Below, in pieces: positions 52,897 to 62,133 of a stretch of 64,000 nt of DNA. The position numbers were made by a program, and so were the translations under genes. The notes below the pieces were generated by a model. It had not been told where the DNA came from. It did not search any database and was given only the letters and a program-made list of their open reading frames with translations. This stretch comes from Amycolatopsis deserti. GTDB taxonomy: Bacteria; Actinomycetota; Actinomycetes; Mycobacteriales; Pseudonocardiaceae. Where the stretch lies: the NCBI RefSeq assembly GCF_014653945.1, contig NZ_BNAU01000012.1, positions 124,001 through 188,000 on the forward strand, read 5' to 3'. Position 1 is the stretch's first letter, and each line of letters opens with the position of its first letter.

Positions 52897-53727
52897 CTAC
52901 AGCCCTCCGAACAGGTCCCGCTCCGCGCCCTCGGCCGGGCCGCGCACGAGTACATAGTGCTCGACCTCGTCGATGGGCTGCGCGATGCCGTTGGACAACG
53001 CGAACGCCGGCGGCCGGACGCTGATCTGCGTCTCGTGCGCGGCCAGCGCCGCGATCTTGGCGTCCAGGTGGTCCCGCACGTCGATCGCGGTGGTGATCTC
53101 CTCGTCCGGCGTGGTGGGCAGCTCGCCGTCGGCGGGCAACCGCCACGGCAGGCCGGGCTCCGCGCGCAGGCGGGCCACCCCGCGGGCGAGGGCGTCGCGG
53201 GAGGCGGCGATGTGGAAGACCCGTCGCACGTAGGGGGCGTCCTGGACGGCGATCATGGTTACTGCGTGTGCCCGGATGTGGTCCGGGTGCCCATACCCCC
53301 CGAACGCGTTGTAGGTCACGACCACATGCGGGCGCACGTCGTCCAGAACGGCCCGCAACTGGGCGGCCTGCTCATGTGGATCTCCTCCGGAAAACGCGCG
53401 CGGGTGGTCGGCCGACGGCGTGCCCGCCATGCCGGAATCACGCCAGCGCCCGATTCCGCCCAGATAACACTGGCGGGTCAACCCCAGCGCCCGGACGGCC
53501 GAAGCCAGTTCCCCCGCGCGGTACCCGCCGAGCTGGTCCCCGGCCCACGCCCCGAGCTGGTCCAGACCCTTGGGGATGATCTCCCCCTCCTCGCCGAGTG
53601 TGCAGGTCACCAGGGTTGTGTCGACCCCTTCGGCGGCGTAGCGGGCGATGGTCCCGCCGGTGGTGATGCTCTCGTCGTCGGGATGGGCGTGCACGAGCAG
53701 GAGACGGCGTGCGGAGGTAGCGGTCAC
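52897..53727 (-). CDS. mshB: N-acetyl-GlcN-inositol deacetylase MshB (mycothiol synthesis)
   Basis: A 276-residue zinc deacetylase of the LmbE/PIG-L family. It removes acetate from GlcNAc-Ins, the second dedicated step of mycothiol synthesis. The zinc/catalytic motifs are 'VHAHPDDESITTGG' (HPDDE, residues 14-18 region) and 'GGYGHPDHIRAHAV' (HPDH). The full length and 'GMAGTPSADHPRAF' support MshB over the mycothiol-conjugate amidase Mca. The GTG has no Shine-Dalgarno; TAACCT ends 6 bp upstream. Mycothiol is the redox buffer of the SigR/RsrA system also in this window. Confidence 0.95.
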   Translation of the reverse strand: MTATSARRLLLVHAHPDDESITTGGTIARYAAEGVDTTLVTCTLGEEGEIIPKGLDQLGAWAGDQLGGYRAGELASAVRALGLTRQCYLGGIGRWRDSGMAGTPSADHPRAFSGGDPHEQAAQLRAVLDDVRPHVVVTYNAFGGYGHPDHIRAHAVTMIAVQDAPYVRRVFHIAASRDALARGVARLRAEPGLPWRLPADGELPTTPDEEITTAIDVRDHLDAKIAALAAHETQISVRPPAFALSNGIAQPIDEVEHYVLVRGPAEGAERDLFGGL

Positions 53728-53733
53728 GAGTTC

Positions 53734-53739
53734 AGGTTA
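53734..53739 (-). promoter_or_regulatory. -10 element (TAACCT) for leaderless mshB
   Basis: On the minus strand TAACCT lies 6 bp before the GTG at 53727. Confidence 0.55.
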
Positions 53740-54111
53740 ATTAGAAGATTGTGTGGCGTTCCTGTCACAGGCGTATGACTAGTCCTTTCGTGGGGTCCAC
53801 AAAGTGGGACGCGTCGGTTATTCTCCCCCGAGCTACGCACCGCGCCGTAGCAGGGGATATCCAAGAAGGGGTGCCCGTGCACCGAGTTCCGGGGGGAAGG
53901 TCAGACGGCCACGAACGGCGACGCTCGTCACCCGTTGGAGTGAGGGACGGCGCGTCACTGTTCCATCACAATCTCACGCTCAGTGGCCGTCTCGGCTGTT
54001 CCTCTGCCTAGGTTGCACGACTACGGTGAGCAAACTCGATCACCTCGACAGTTCGCCGCCACAGGACGAGGCCGCCTCGCTACCCACGACGGCGTCGAGC
54101 AAGGAGAATGA
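53740..54111. other. Long promoter/leader region of the peptide transporter operon
   Basis: A 372-bp region with less GC and no supportable gene; frames at 53751-54118 lack protein character. It should hold the promoter and leader of the dpp-type operon. TAGGTT at 54009-54014 is one possible -10 but without a clear -35. The Shine-Dalgarno AAGGAG is at 54101-54106. Confidence 0.45.
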
Positions 54112-55863
54112 ATGTTAGGGAAGACCAAGTCACGCGCCGCCGGAATCGGCGCGCTCGCCGCGACCGCCGCGCTGGTCCTCGCCGCGTGTGGCGGCGGCGG
54201 CGGTGACAACAGTGGCGTCCAGACCGGGCAAGCGTTCGCCGAGTGCGACGCCAACGCGAACGCGTGCAACTCGGCCGCCGCTGACCAGCTGCAGGACGGC
54301 GGTGAGGTCACCTTCGCGATCGAGAAGAACATCCCGAACTGGAACGTGACCTCGGCCGAAGGCAACGTCTTCGAGACCGGCATGGTGACCAAGGGCATCC
54401 TGCCCTACACCTTCTACACGACTCCGGACCTCAAGCCGACGCTGAACACGGACTTCGTGACCTCGGCCGACGTCACCAGCACGAATCCGCAGACGGTGGT
54501 CTACAAGATCAACCCGAAGGCCGTGTGGTCCGACGGCACGCCGATCACGGCCGACGACTTCGTCTACAACTGGAAGGTCCAGAACGGCAAGGACTGCCCG
54601 GACTGCGCGGCGGCCAGCACCTCCGGTTACGACCAGATCGCCTCGGTCGTCGGTTCGGACAACGGCAAGACGGTCACCGCGACCTTCGCCAAGCCGTACA
54701 CCGACTGGAAGAACATGTGGAGCTCCTCGGGCGCCATGTACCCCGCCCACCTGGCGGCGCAGCACGGTGACCTGAACACCCCGGCCGGCCTGGCCGCGTC
54801 GTACAAGTGGTTCGGCGAGACCGTGCCGACCTGGTCCGGCGGCCCCTGGAAGCTGGACAACTTCCAGAACAACGTGTCGGTCACGATGGTGCCGAACCCC
54901 GCGTGGTGGGGCGCCAAGCCGCACCTGTCCCGGGTGATCTTCCGGATCATCACCGACGCCTCGCAGGAGCCGACGGCCCTGCAGAACCGCGAGGTCCAGG
55001 TCATCTACCCGCAGCCGCAGGTCGACCTGGTCAACCAGGTGCGCAACATCCCGAACGTGTCCTCCTACATCGGCCTCGGCCTGACCTGGGAGCACTTCGA
55101 CTTCAACCTGAAGAACCCCGCGCTGGCCAACAAGGCCCTGCGGCAGGCCCTCTACACCGCCGTTGACGTCCAGGGCGTCATCGACAAGACGGTCGGCCAG
55201 TTCACCAACAAGGTGAAGCCGCTGCAGAACCACAACTTCATGCCGGGCCAGGAGGGCTACAAGGACGTCATCTCGTCCACCGGCCAGGGCACGGGTGACA
55301 TCAACAAGGCGAAGCAGATCCTCACCGACGCCGGTTACAAGCTGCAGGGCAGCCAGCTGATCGACCCGAGCGGCGCGCCGGTGCCGGCTCTGCGGATGCG
55401 CTACACCGTGGGCAACCAGATCCGCCAGAACGAGTGCGAGCTGTTCCAGCAGGCCGCCAGCCAGCTGGGCGTCAAGGTCGACATCATCCCGACCGACGAC
55501 CTCGGTGACACCACGAGCAACGGTGACTTCGACGTGATCGTGTTCGCTTGGGTCGCCTCGCCGTTCCCGTTCTCGGGTGCCCAGCAGAACTGGACCACCG
55601 GTTCGGCCAGCAACTACGGCAAGTACAGCAACCCCGAGGTCGACAACCTGATCGCGCAGGCCAACGCCGAGACCGACCAGGCCAAGGCCGCCGACCTGCT
55701 CAACCAGGCGAACCAGATCATGGCCGGTGACGCGTACGTGCTTCCGCTGTACCAGAAGCCGACCTTCATCGCTGCCTACGACAACATCGCCAACATCCGC
55801 AACAACTCGACCCTCGACGGGCCGGTCTACAACATGCAGGAATGGGGCATCCGGAAGGGCTGA
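54112..55863 (+). CDS. Peptide ABC transporter substrate-binding lipoprotein (SBP family 5)
   Basis: A 583-residue lipoprotein of the DppA/OppA family that captures peptides outside the membrane. The signal peptide 'GIGALAATAALVLAAC' ends in lipobox 'LAAC' (Cys near residue 26). Family 5 signatures follow: 'NPKAVWSDGTPITADDFVYNWK' in outline, 'LRQALYTAVDVQGVIDK' and the C-terminal 'LNQANQIMAGDAYVLPLYQKP'. ATG with AAGGAG 5 bp upstream. It is separated from the permease genes by 168 bp with a strong hairpin. Confidence 0.94.
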   Translation: MLGKTKSRAAGIGALAATAALVLAACGGGGGDNSGVQTGQAFAECDANANACNSAAADQLQDGGEVTFAIEKNIPNWNVTSAEGNVFETGMVTKGILPYTFYTTPDLKPTLNTDFVTSADVTSTNPQTVVYKINPKAVWSDGTPITADDFVYNWKVQNGKDCPDCAAASTSGYDQIASVVGSDNGKTVTATFAKPYTDWKNMWSSSGAMYPAHLAAQHGDLNTPAGLAASYKWFGETVPTWSGGPWKLDNFQNNVSVTMVPNPAWWGAKPHLSRVIFRIITDASQEPTALQNREVQVIYPQPQVDLVNQVRNIPNVSSYIGLGLTWEHFDFNLKNPALANKALRQALYTAVDVQGVIDKTVGQFTNKVKPLQNHNFMPGQEGYKDVISSTGQGTGDINKAKQILTDAGYKLQGSQLIDPSGAPVPALRMRYTVGNQIRQNECELFQQAASQLGVKVDIIPTDDLGDTTSNGDFDVIVFAWVASPFPFSGAQQNWTTGSASNYGKYSNPEVDNLIAQANAETDQAKAADLLNQANQIMAGDAYVLPLYQKPTFIAAYDNIANIRNNSTLDGPVYNMQEWGIRKG

Positions 55864-55898
55864 TCGCCCCGCCGGAGTACATTACTGAGAAGTAATTC

Positions 55899-55933
55899 GG
55901 TGGGGGAGGCCGGCATCGCCGGTCTCCCCCACC
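55899..55933 (+). terminator. Intercistronic hairpin between the binding protein and permease genes
   Basis: A 16-bp stem with one G-U pair (GGTGGGGGAGGCCGGC / GCCGGTCTCCCCCACC) and a 3-nt loop, not followed by a T-run. A small ATTACT-GAGA-AGTAAT hairpin (55881-55896) precedes it. Such structures often make the binding protein more abundant than the permease by partial termination or mRNA protection. Confidence 0.65.
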
Positions 55934-56031
55934 CCCTAAACCGCACGAAACCACCACAACTAGACAGGTCGCGCCGCCCGGTTCCGCCGTCACGAGCGGC
56001 GTGCTGGTCGAACTTCAGCAGGAAGACCTCC

Positions 56032-57012
56032 ATGCTCGCCTTCGCATTGCGCCGGCTGCTCGTGTCGGTGCCGATCCTCATCTTGTCGACGTTCGTCGTC
56101 TTCTTGATGGTGTCGCTGTCGGCCAACCCGCTCAGCTACCTCATCACCCGAAATCCGCCCCCACCCCCGCAGACCATCGCCGCCGAGGCGCACCGGCTGC
56201 ACCTGGACCAGCCGCTGATGGAGCGGTACTGGAACTGGATCACCGGCATCTTCCGCGGCGACTTCGGCCCGTCCGTCAACTCGACGATGGACATCGGGTC
56301 GGAGGTCATCTCCCGCTTCGGCGTCACGTTCCGCCTGATCTTCCTCGCGATGGTCATCGCGCTGATCCTGGCGATCGTCGTGGGCGCCGTCAGCGCCGTG
56401 AAGCAGTACTCCAAGCTGGACTACACGGCCACCTTCTTCGGCTTCCTCTTCCTGTCGATGCCCGCGTTCTGGCTCGCGGTGCTCCTGAAGCAGGCCGGCA
56501 TCAACATCAACAACACGGTCGGCGACCAGGTCTTCTACACGATCGGCGCGAGCTCGATCTACGTGAAGGGCGGGTTCTGGGCCCACTTCACGGACGTGCT
56601 GGGGCACATGATCCTGCCGACCATCTCGCTGGCGCTGATCTCCTACGCGTCGTGGAGCCGCTTCCAGCGCGGATCGATGCTCGAGGTGCTCAACAGCGAC
56701 TACGTGCGGCTCGCCCGCGCCAAGGGCCTGTCCCGCGGCGTCGTGATGCGCAAGCACGCACTGCGCAACGCGCTCATCCCGCTGACCACCGTCACCGCGC
56801 TGGACCTCGCCTCGATCATCTCCGGCGCCGTCGTGACCGAGAAGGTGTTCCAGTGGCAGGGCGCGGGGACGTTCCTGCTGGACGCCATCGCCCAGAGCGA
56901 CGTGTACGCCGTCGAGGCGTGGCTGCTGATTTCGGCGACCTTCGTCATCCTGTTCAACCTTGTCGCCGACCTGCTGTACGGCGTGCTCGACCCGAGGATC
57001 CGCCATGCCTGA
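56032..57012 (+). CDS. Peptide ABC transporter permease, DppB type
   Basis: A 326-residue permease with six helices and the family N-terminus 'MLAFALRRLLVSVPILILSTFVVFLMVSL' in outline. The EAA coupling loop is 'VRLARAKGLSRGVVMRKHALRNALIPL' in outline (about residues 225-250), where the ATPases dock. The ATG at 56032 has AGGAAG upstream. It overlaps the next gene by 8 bp. Confidence 0.94.
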   Translation: MLAFALRRLLVSVPILILSTFVVFLMVSLSANPLSYLITRNPPPPPQTIAAEAHRLHLDQPLMERYWNWITGIFRGDFGPSVNSTMDIGSEVISRFGVTFRLIFLAMVIALILAIVVGAVSAVKQYSKLDYTATFFGFLFLSMPAFWLAVLLKQAGININNTVGDQVFYTIGASSIYVKGGFWAHFTDVLGHMILPTISLALISYASWSRFQRGSMLEVLNSDYVRLARAKGLSRGVVMRKHALRNALIPLTTVTALDLASIISGAVVTEKVFQWQGAGTFLLDAIAQSDVYAVEAWLLISATFVILFNLVADLLYGVLDPRIRHA

Positions 57013-57943
57013 GCCTTCGACCACCGAAACCGCCGCGACGGCCCAGCTGCAGGACAGCCCCAACGGCACCGTCGAGCGGGAGTTCACCGTCCAGGAGCGC
57101 AGCCAGTTCCAGCTGGTCCTGCGCCGGTTCATGCAGCACCGGCTGGCCGTGGTGAGCCTGGTCCTGCTGATCGTGATCGTGCTGCTCGCCTACGTCGGCG
57201 GCTGGCTCTGGAAGTACGGGCCGGAGGACATCACGCCGGACAACTCCCAGTCGCCGTCGCTGGAGCACCCGTTCGGCACCGACGCGGTGGGCAAGGACAT
57301 GCTCGCGAACGTCCTCCGCGGCACCCAGATCTCGCTGCAGATCTCGGTGCTGGTCGCGATCTTCTCCACGGTCGTCGGCACGATCTGGGGCGCGGTCGCC
57401 GGGTACTACCGCGGCTGGATCGACACCGTGCTGATGCGCATCGCCGACCTGGTGCTCACGCTGCCGCTGCTCGCCGTCGCCGCCGTGCTCGCCCACAACG
57501 TGGGCGGCAGCTGGTGGCTGATCGCCGTCGTCATCGCCGGCCTGTACTGGGCCTACGTGTCGCGTGTCGCGCGCGGTGTGGTGCTGTCGTTGCGGGAGAA
57601 GGAGTTCATCGAGGCGGCCCGCGCGCTCGGCGCGGGTGACGGGCGGATCATCTTCCGGCACCTGGTGCCCAACGCGCTCGGCTCGGTGATCGTGAACGCG
57701 ACGATCCTGGTGTCCATCGGCATCCTGCTGGAGACCGCGCTGTCGTTCCTCGGCTTCGGCGTGCGGCCCCCGGACACCTCGCTCGGCCTGCTGGTGAGCA
57801 ACGCGCAGACGGCGGTCGACACCCGCCCGTGGCTGTTCTACTTCCCGGGCCTGTTCATCATCCTGATCGCGCTGACGATCAACTTCATCGGGGACGGGCT
57901 CCGCGACGCGTTCGACCCCCAGCAGACGAAGGTGCGCGCATGA
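57005..57943 (+). CDS. Peptide ABC transporter permease, DppC type
   Basis: A 312-residue permease with a soluble N-terminal tail (residues 1-45), then 'RRFMQHRLAVVSLVLLIVIVLLAYVGG' in outline and 'HPFGTDAVGKDMLANVLRGTQIS' in outline, both typical of DppC. The EAA loop is 'FIEAARALGAGDGRIIFRHLVPNALGSVIV' in outline. It pairs with the DppB-type subunit. Its stop overlaps the next start (ATGA). Confidence 0.94.
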   Translation: MPEPSTTETAATAQLQDSPNGTVEREFTVQERSQFQLVLRRFMQHRLAVVSLVLLIVIVLLAYVGGWLWKYGPEDITPDNSQSPSLEHPFGTDAVGKDMLANVLRGTQISLQISVLVAIFSTVVGTIWGAVAGYYRGWIDTVLMRIADLVLTLPLLAVAAVLAHNVGGSWWLIAVVIAGLYWAYVSRVARGVVLSLREKEFIEAARALGAGDGRIIFRHLVPNALGSVIVNATILVSIGILLETALSFLGFGVRPPDTSLGLLVSNAQTAVDTRPWLFYFPGLFIILIALTINFIGDGLRDAFDPQQTKVRA

Positions 57944-59025
57944 CCTCGTTCGACTCCCAGACGACGGCCGACCCCGTCCTCTCGGTGGAGGACCTGACCG
58001 TCCAGTTCCCCAGCGACGACGGCCTCGTGCAGGCCGTGCGCGGCGTGACCTACCAGCTCGGCCGCGGTGAGGTGCTGGGCGTGGTCGGGGAATCCGGCTC
58101 CGGCAAGTCGGTGACCTCGCTGGCGATCATGGGCCTGCTGCCCCGCTCGGCGCGCGTCAAGGGCACGATCAACTTCAAGGGCCAGAACCTGCTCGAGCTG
58201 TCCGAGAAGGAGATGACCCGGGTCCGCGGCAGCGGAATCGCGATGGTCTTCCAGGACCCGATGACGTCCCTGAACCCGGTCTACCCGGTGGGCGACCAGA
58301 TCGCCGAGGCCATCACCGCGCACCACGACGTGCGCAAGGACGTGGCCCGCAAGCAGGCCGTGGAGCTGCTGGACCTGGTGCGCATCCCGAACCCGCAGCA
58401 GCGGGCGACGGAGTACCCGCACCAGCTCTCCGGCGGGATGCGGCAGCGCGTGGTGATCGCGATCGCCATCGCCAACCGGCCCGAGGTGATCATCGCCGAC
58501 GAGCCGACGACCGCGCTGGACGTGACCGTGCAGGCGCAGGTGCTGGACGCGCTGCAGGCCGCGAAGCAGGAGACCGGCGCCGCGATGGTGCTGATCACCC
58601 ACGACCTGGGCGTCATCGCCGGCCAGGCCGACCGGGTGCAGGTCATGTACGCGGGCAAGGTGGTCGAGGCCGGCACGGTCGACGACATCTTCTACACCCC
58701 GCGCATGCCCTACACGCTGGGCCTGCTCGGCAGCCTGCCGCGGCTGGACATCAAGACCGACCGGCTCACCCCGATCGCCGGCGCCCCGCCCTCGGTGGTC
58801 AACATGCCGCCGGGCTGCCCGTTCAGCCCGCGCTGCCCGATGGCGCAGGACATCTGCGACGCCGAGGAGCCGGCGCTCGAGCCGACCACCGACGGTCTGC
58901 ACAAGGCGGCCTGCCACTTCAGCGACCAGCTGGCCGGCCGCGAAGCCACTGATCTGTTCAACCCGACCTCGGTCGACGACGTCGACGCGGTGGCCGCGGT
59001 GACCCCCGGGGAGAAGACCGAATGA
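57940..59025 (+). CDS. Peptide ABC transporter ATP-binding protein, DppD type
   Basis: A 361-residue ATPase. Walker A 'GESGSGKSVTSL', signature 'LSGGMRQRVVIAIAIA', Walker B 'VIIADEPTTALDVTVQ' and the switch His in 'LITHDLGVIAG' are all intact. The C-terminal oligopeptide-type extension has the Cys cluster 'GCPFSPRCPMAQDIC' that may hold an iron-sulfur cluster, followed by an acidic tail. ATGA overlaps on both sides show tight coupling. Confidence 0.95.
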   Translation: MTSFDSQTTADPVLSVEDLTVQFPSDDGLVQAVRGVTYQLGRGEVLGVVGESGSGKSVTSLAIMGLLPRSARVKGTINFKGQNLLELSEKEMTRVRGSGIAMVFQDPMTSLNPVYPVGDQIAEAITAHHDVRKDVARKQAVELLDLVRIPNPQQRATEYPHQLSGGMRQRVVIAIAIANRPEVIIADEPTTALDVTVQAQVLDALQAAKQETGAAMVLITHDLGVIAGQADRVQVMYAGKVVEAGTVDDIFYTPRMPYTLGLLGSLPRLDIKTDRLTPIAGAPPSVVNMPPGCPFSPRCPMAQDICDAEEPALEPTTDGLHKAACHFSDQLAGREATDLFNPTSVDDVDAVAAVTPGEKTE

Positions 59026-60074
59026 GCGAGAGCGCAGCCGGCGTGCTGCCCGAGCAGGACCAGCGGACCCCCGTGCTGTCGGCCCGCAACGTCGTCAAGC
59101 ACTTCCCGGTGCGCAGCGGCGGGCTGATCCGGCGCCAGATCGGCGAGGTACAGGCCGTGTCCGGGGTGTCGTTCGACATCTACGAGCGGGAGACGCTCGC
59201 CCTGGTCGGCGAGTCGGGGTGCGGCAAGTCGACCACCGCGCGGGTGGTGCTCAACCTCCAGCCGGCCACGAGCGGCGAGGTGTTCTTCGAGGGCACCGAG
59301 CTGCACAAGCTGCACCGCAAGCAGATGCAGACGCTGCGCCGCGAGATGCAGATCGTGTTCCAGGACCCGTACGCCTCGGTCGACCCGCGCATGCCGGTCA
59401 ACGAGATCATCGCGGAGCCGCTGCGGATCCACAACCTGTACGAGAAGGGTGGCCGGCAGCGGGTGCGCGAGCTGCTCGCCACGGTCGGCCTGCGGCCCGA
59501 ACACGGCAACCGGTACCCGCACGAGTTCTCCGGCGGTCAGCGGCAGCGCATCGGCATCGCCAGGGCGCTCGCGCTGCAGCCGAAGCTGCTGGTGCTGGAC
59601 GAGCCGGTGTCCGCGCTGGACGTGTCGATCCAGGCCGGTGTGCTGAACCTGCTGCAGGACCTGCAGTCGGAGTTCGGCCTGTCGTACCTGTTCGTCTCGC
59701 ACGACCTGTCGGTGGTCCGGCACATCTCCAACCGCATCGCGGTGATGTACCTGGGCAAGATCGTGGAGACGGCACCGTCGGAGGAGCTGTTCGAGAATCC
59801 GGCGCACCCGTACACGCAGGCGCTGATCTCGGCGATCCCGGTGCCCGACCCGCGCAAGGAGCGCTCGCGGGAACGCATCGTGATCACCGGAGACGTGCCC
59901 AGCCCGGCCAACCCGCCCAGTGGCTGCCGGTTCCGCACCCGGTGCCCGAAGTTCGCGAACGAGCTGAGCGATGCGGAGCGGACGAAGTGCATTGATGAGG
60001 AGCCGTTGCTCGTCGATCGGGGGCAGGGGCATCCGGCGGCTTGTCACTACGCGCAGGCGCGGCAGTTGATTTGA
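59022..60074 (+). CDS. Peptide ABC transporter ATP-binding protein, DppF type
   Basis: A 350-residue ATPase. Walker A 'GESGCGKSTTARV', signature 'FSGGQRQRIGIARAL', Walker B 'LLVLDEPVSALDVSIQ' and 'FVSHDLSVVRHISN' are intact. The C-terminal extension has 'GCRFRTRCPKF' and a later 'KC' and 'AACHY', again a four-Cys set. It forms a heterodimer with the DppD-type subunit. Last gene of the operon; a strong terminator follows. Confidence 0.95.
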   Translation: MSESAAGVLPEQDQRTPVLSARNVVKHFPVRSGGLIRRQIGEVQAVSGVSFDIYERETLALVGESGCGKSTTARVVLNLQPATSGEVFFEGTELHKLHRKQMQTLRREMQIVFQDPYASVDPRMPVNEIIAEPLRIHNLYEKGGRQRVRELLATVGLRPEHGNRYPHEFSGGQRQRIGIARALALQPKLLVLDEPVSALDVSIQAGVLNLLQDLQSEFGLSYLFVSHDLSVVRHISNRIAVMYLGKIVETAPSEELFENPAHPYTQALISAIPVPDPRKERSRERIVITGDVPSPANPPSGCRFRTRCPKFANELSDAERTKCIDEEPLLVDRGQGHPAACHYAQARQLI

Positions 60075-60110
60075 GGGCCGGCGGTTGATGTCGGCCGTGC
60101 TGGCGTGAGG

Positions 60111-60139
60111 AAGGGCCCCCGGCTCGTCCGGGGGCCCTT
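60111..60139 (+). terminator. Intrinsic terminator after the peptide transporter operon
   Basis: A perfect 12-bp stem AAGGGCCCCCGG / CCGGGGGCCCTT with a 5-nt loop, ending in TTT. On the minus strand it can also serve the convergent lpqW-like gene. Confidence 0.85.
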
Positions 60140-60212
60140 TCATGTCCGTGCGTCCCGGACCGGCGAACACGCCGCCGCGAGCGGGGCGGCTGCACCACGC
60201 CCGCCAGGGTGG

Positions 60213-61940
60213 TCAGCGGGGGCTGCGGGTCCAGTTCACGGCTTCACCGAACGGGCCCAGCAGCGGCGGCCCCACCGTCATCCCGGAGATCCCCTGCCCT
60301 GTCGCCAGGGTGTCGGCCAGCTGGAACAGCGGCATCACCGTGTGCTGGGCCCACAGCTTCGGCTCCAGCTCGGCCAGCGCGTCGGCCAGGGGCTTCTCCC
60401 CGGTCAGCGCCTCTTCGATCGTCGTCTGGAGGTTCTCGTCGCAGACGGCGGCCGGGTTGGCCGGGATCACCGCCACGTTCGCCGACGGCGTGGACTGCCC
60501 GGGCCGGCACCCGAAGGTCGACGCGAGCACCGTCGCCGCGTCACCGCTTGCCGGGAGTGGCACCACCGCTATGTCGACACCGACGGCGCCCGAGTTGCCC
60601 GTCGGGGCGGTCGAGCCCTGGCTGACCGGCAACGCCAGCAGGTTGGCGAACAGGTCCCGCGGCTGGGCGTTCAGCGTGTTCACCTGGATGCCGGCCGCGA
60701 TCAGCTGGTTGCTCAGCTCCTTGGCCATGCTCGCGTACGGCTCCTGCTGCCCGGGTGACGCGACGACCAGCGTGAGCGCCCGGCCGTCCTTGCGCCAGAC
60801 CCCGGCTTCCTTGACGTAACCCGCCGCGGTCAGCAGCGACTCCGCCTTCACCGGGTCCGGCACGCCGTAACCGGCGGGGATCGTCGGCGCGTACCCGGCC
60901 TGCGACGGCCACCGCACCTGCGCCTCGGCCCGCAACCCGGCCGACGGGCCGCCCGCGGCGCCTTCGTCGATCAGCTTGTTCCGGTCGATGAACGCCGACA
61001 CCGCCTCGCGGACCTGGTCGTTGACGAGCGGGCCGTTCGCCGGGCGCAGCAGCACCTCGGCCACCCGCGGAGCGGCCACCGTGGTCAGCTGGACCGCCGG
61101 CCCGAGCGCCTGGAACTGGTTCAGCCCGGCGCTGTCGGTGCGGGACATCACGAACTGGTCGTTGCCGCTGCGCAGCGCCCCGGCCAGGCCGGTGGCGTCC
61201 GAGCGGCGCAGCACGATCTGGTCCACCGCGGCCGGCTTGTCCCAGTACCGCTCGTTGCGCTCCAGGATGATCTCGCCGCGCGCGTTGTCCCGCGTCTTGA
61301 TCGAGAACGGGCCACCGTAGGCCGGGAAGCTGTCCTGCAGCGCGCCCTGCCAGCCGCCCGGGGCGTCCTTGAGCAGGTGCTGCGGCAGCAGGTTCGAAAA
61401 CAGCGTCCGCCAGCCCGGGTACGGCTCGGCGAACGTCACCTGGACGCCCTTGCCGCCCTCGCTGGGCTGGATGCCGCTGATCAGCCGGTACCCGGCGGGC
61501 TGCACCACCCCGGGCTGGTCGCGCATCGCCTCGGCGAGGTAGACGAAGTCCTCCACCGCGATCGGCGCGCCGTCGGACCACGAGGCGTCCTGCCGGATCA
61601 GGTAGGTGACCGTGAACGGGTCGGTCGAGGTGACCTCGGCCGAGCGCATCAGCGTGGTGTCCAGCTGGTACTCGCCCTGGGCGTCGGGCCGGAACACCGA
61701 CGGCAGCAGCATCTGCGACAACGCCGTGGTGATCGTGGACTGGTCGGCCAGGTTGTGCGGGTTGTAACCGCCCGCGATGTCGTCGACACCGATCACGATC
61801 TGCGACGCCGTCGGCACCGCGGGGGTCGACGACTGGGCCACCGGTGAGGTCACGACCGGCGGCGGCGGAGTGCTGGTGCAGGCGGCCAGTGCGGTCAGCA
61901 GCACCGTGACCAGTGCCGCCGCTTTACCGCTTCCCCGCAC
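60213..61940 (-). CDS. lpqW: Peptide-binding-type lipoprotein, LpqW-like
   Basis: A 575-residue lipoprotein with signal peptide 'AALVTVLLTALAAC' (lipobox LAAC), then a Thr/Pro-rich linker. The SBP family 5 fold follows ('ASWSDGAPIAVEDFVYLAEAM', 'RRSDATGLAGALRSGNDQFVM', 'VKAESLLTAAGYVKEAGVW'). It is next to typA and near mshB, as lpqW is in mycobacteria, where LpqW affects the balance of mannolipid synthesis instead of importing peptides. The orthology is inferred from neighbourhood and fold. GTG start. It may equally be a second binding protein for the nearby transporter. Confidence 0.8.
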   Translation of the reverse strand: MRGSGKAAALVTVLLTALAACTSTPPPPVVTSPVAQSSTPAVPTASQIVIGVDDIAGGYNPHNLADQSTITTALSQMLLPSVFRPDAQGEYQLDTTLMRSAEVTSTDPFTVTYLIRQDASWSDGAPIAVEDFVYLAEAMRDQPGVVQPAGYRLISGIQPSEGGKGVQVTFAEPYPGWRTLFSNLLPQHLLKDAPGGWQGALQDSFPAYGGPFSIKTRDNARGEIILERNERYWDKPAAVDQIVLRRSDATGLAGALRSGNDQFVMSRTDSAGLNQFQALGPAVQLTTVAAPRVAEVLLRPANGPLVNDQVREAVSAFIDRNKLIDEGAAGGPSAGLRAEAQVRWPSQAGYAPTIPAGYGVPDPVKAESLLTAAGYVKEAGVWRKDGRALTLVVASPGQQEPYASMAKELSNQLIAAGIQVNTLNAQPRDLFANLLALPVSQGSTAPTGNSGAVGVDIAVVPLPASGDAATVLASTFGCRPGQSTPSANVAVIPANPAAVCDENLQTTIEEALTGEKPLADALAELEPKLWAQHTVMPLFQLADTLATGQGISGMTVGPPLLGPFGEAVNWTRSPR

Positions 61941-62093
61941 GCTGCCTCCCCTGATGAGCCCATGATGGTGTCACAAGGCCTGTAGCCGCGGTACCGAGAT
62001 TGCCAGACCGGCCGGGCCTACCTGTCACCGGATCAGGTACCGCCGAAAGGTTGACGTTGCTGAGCGTGTCGCGGTTCCCCCCGGAAACGACAC

Positions 62094-62122
62094 GGGGGAC
62101 TCCACCGCGATGGACGTCCCCC
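62094..62122 (-). terminator. Hairpin after typA
   Basis: Stem GGGGGACTCCA / TGGACGTCCCCC with one bulged base and a 6-nt loop, 12 bp after the typA stop codon on the minus strand. The rest of the 61941-62133 spacer holds no gene. Confidence 0.6.
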
Positions 62123-62133
62123 GCTCAGCGACC

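Noticed and set aside
53751-54118. Possible small genes just before the peptide-binding protein
   Set aside because: No Shine-Dalgarno, no conserved pattern, and they overlap the likely promoter and leader.
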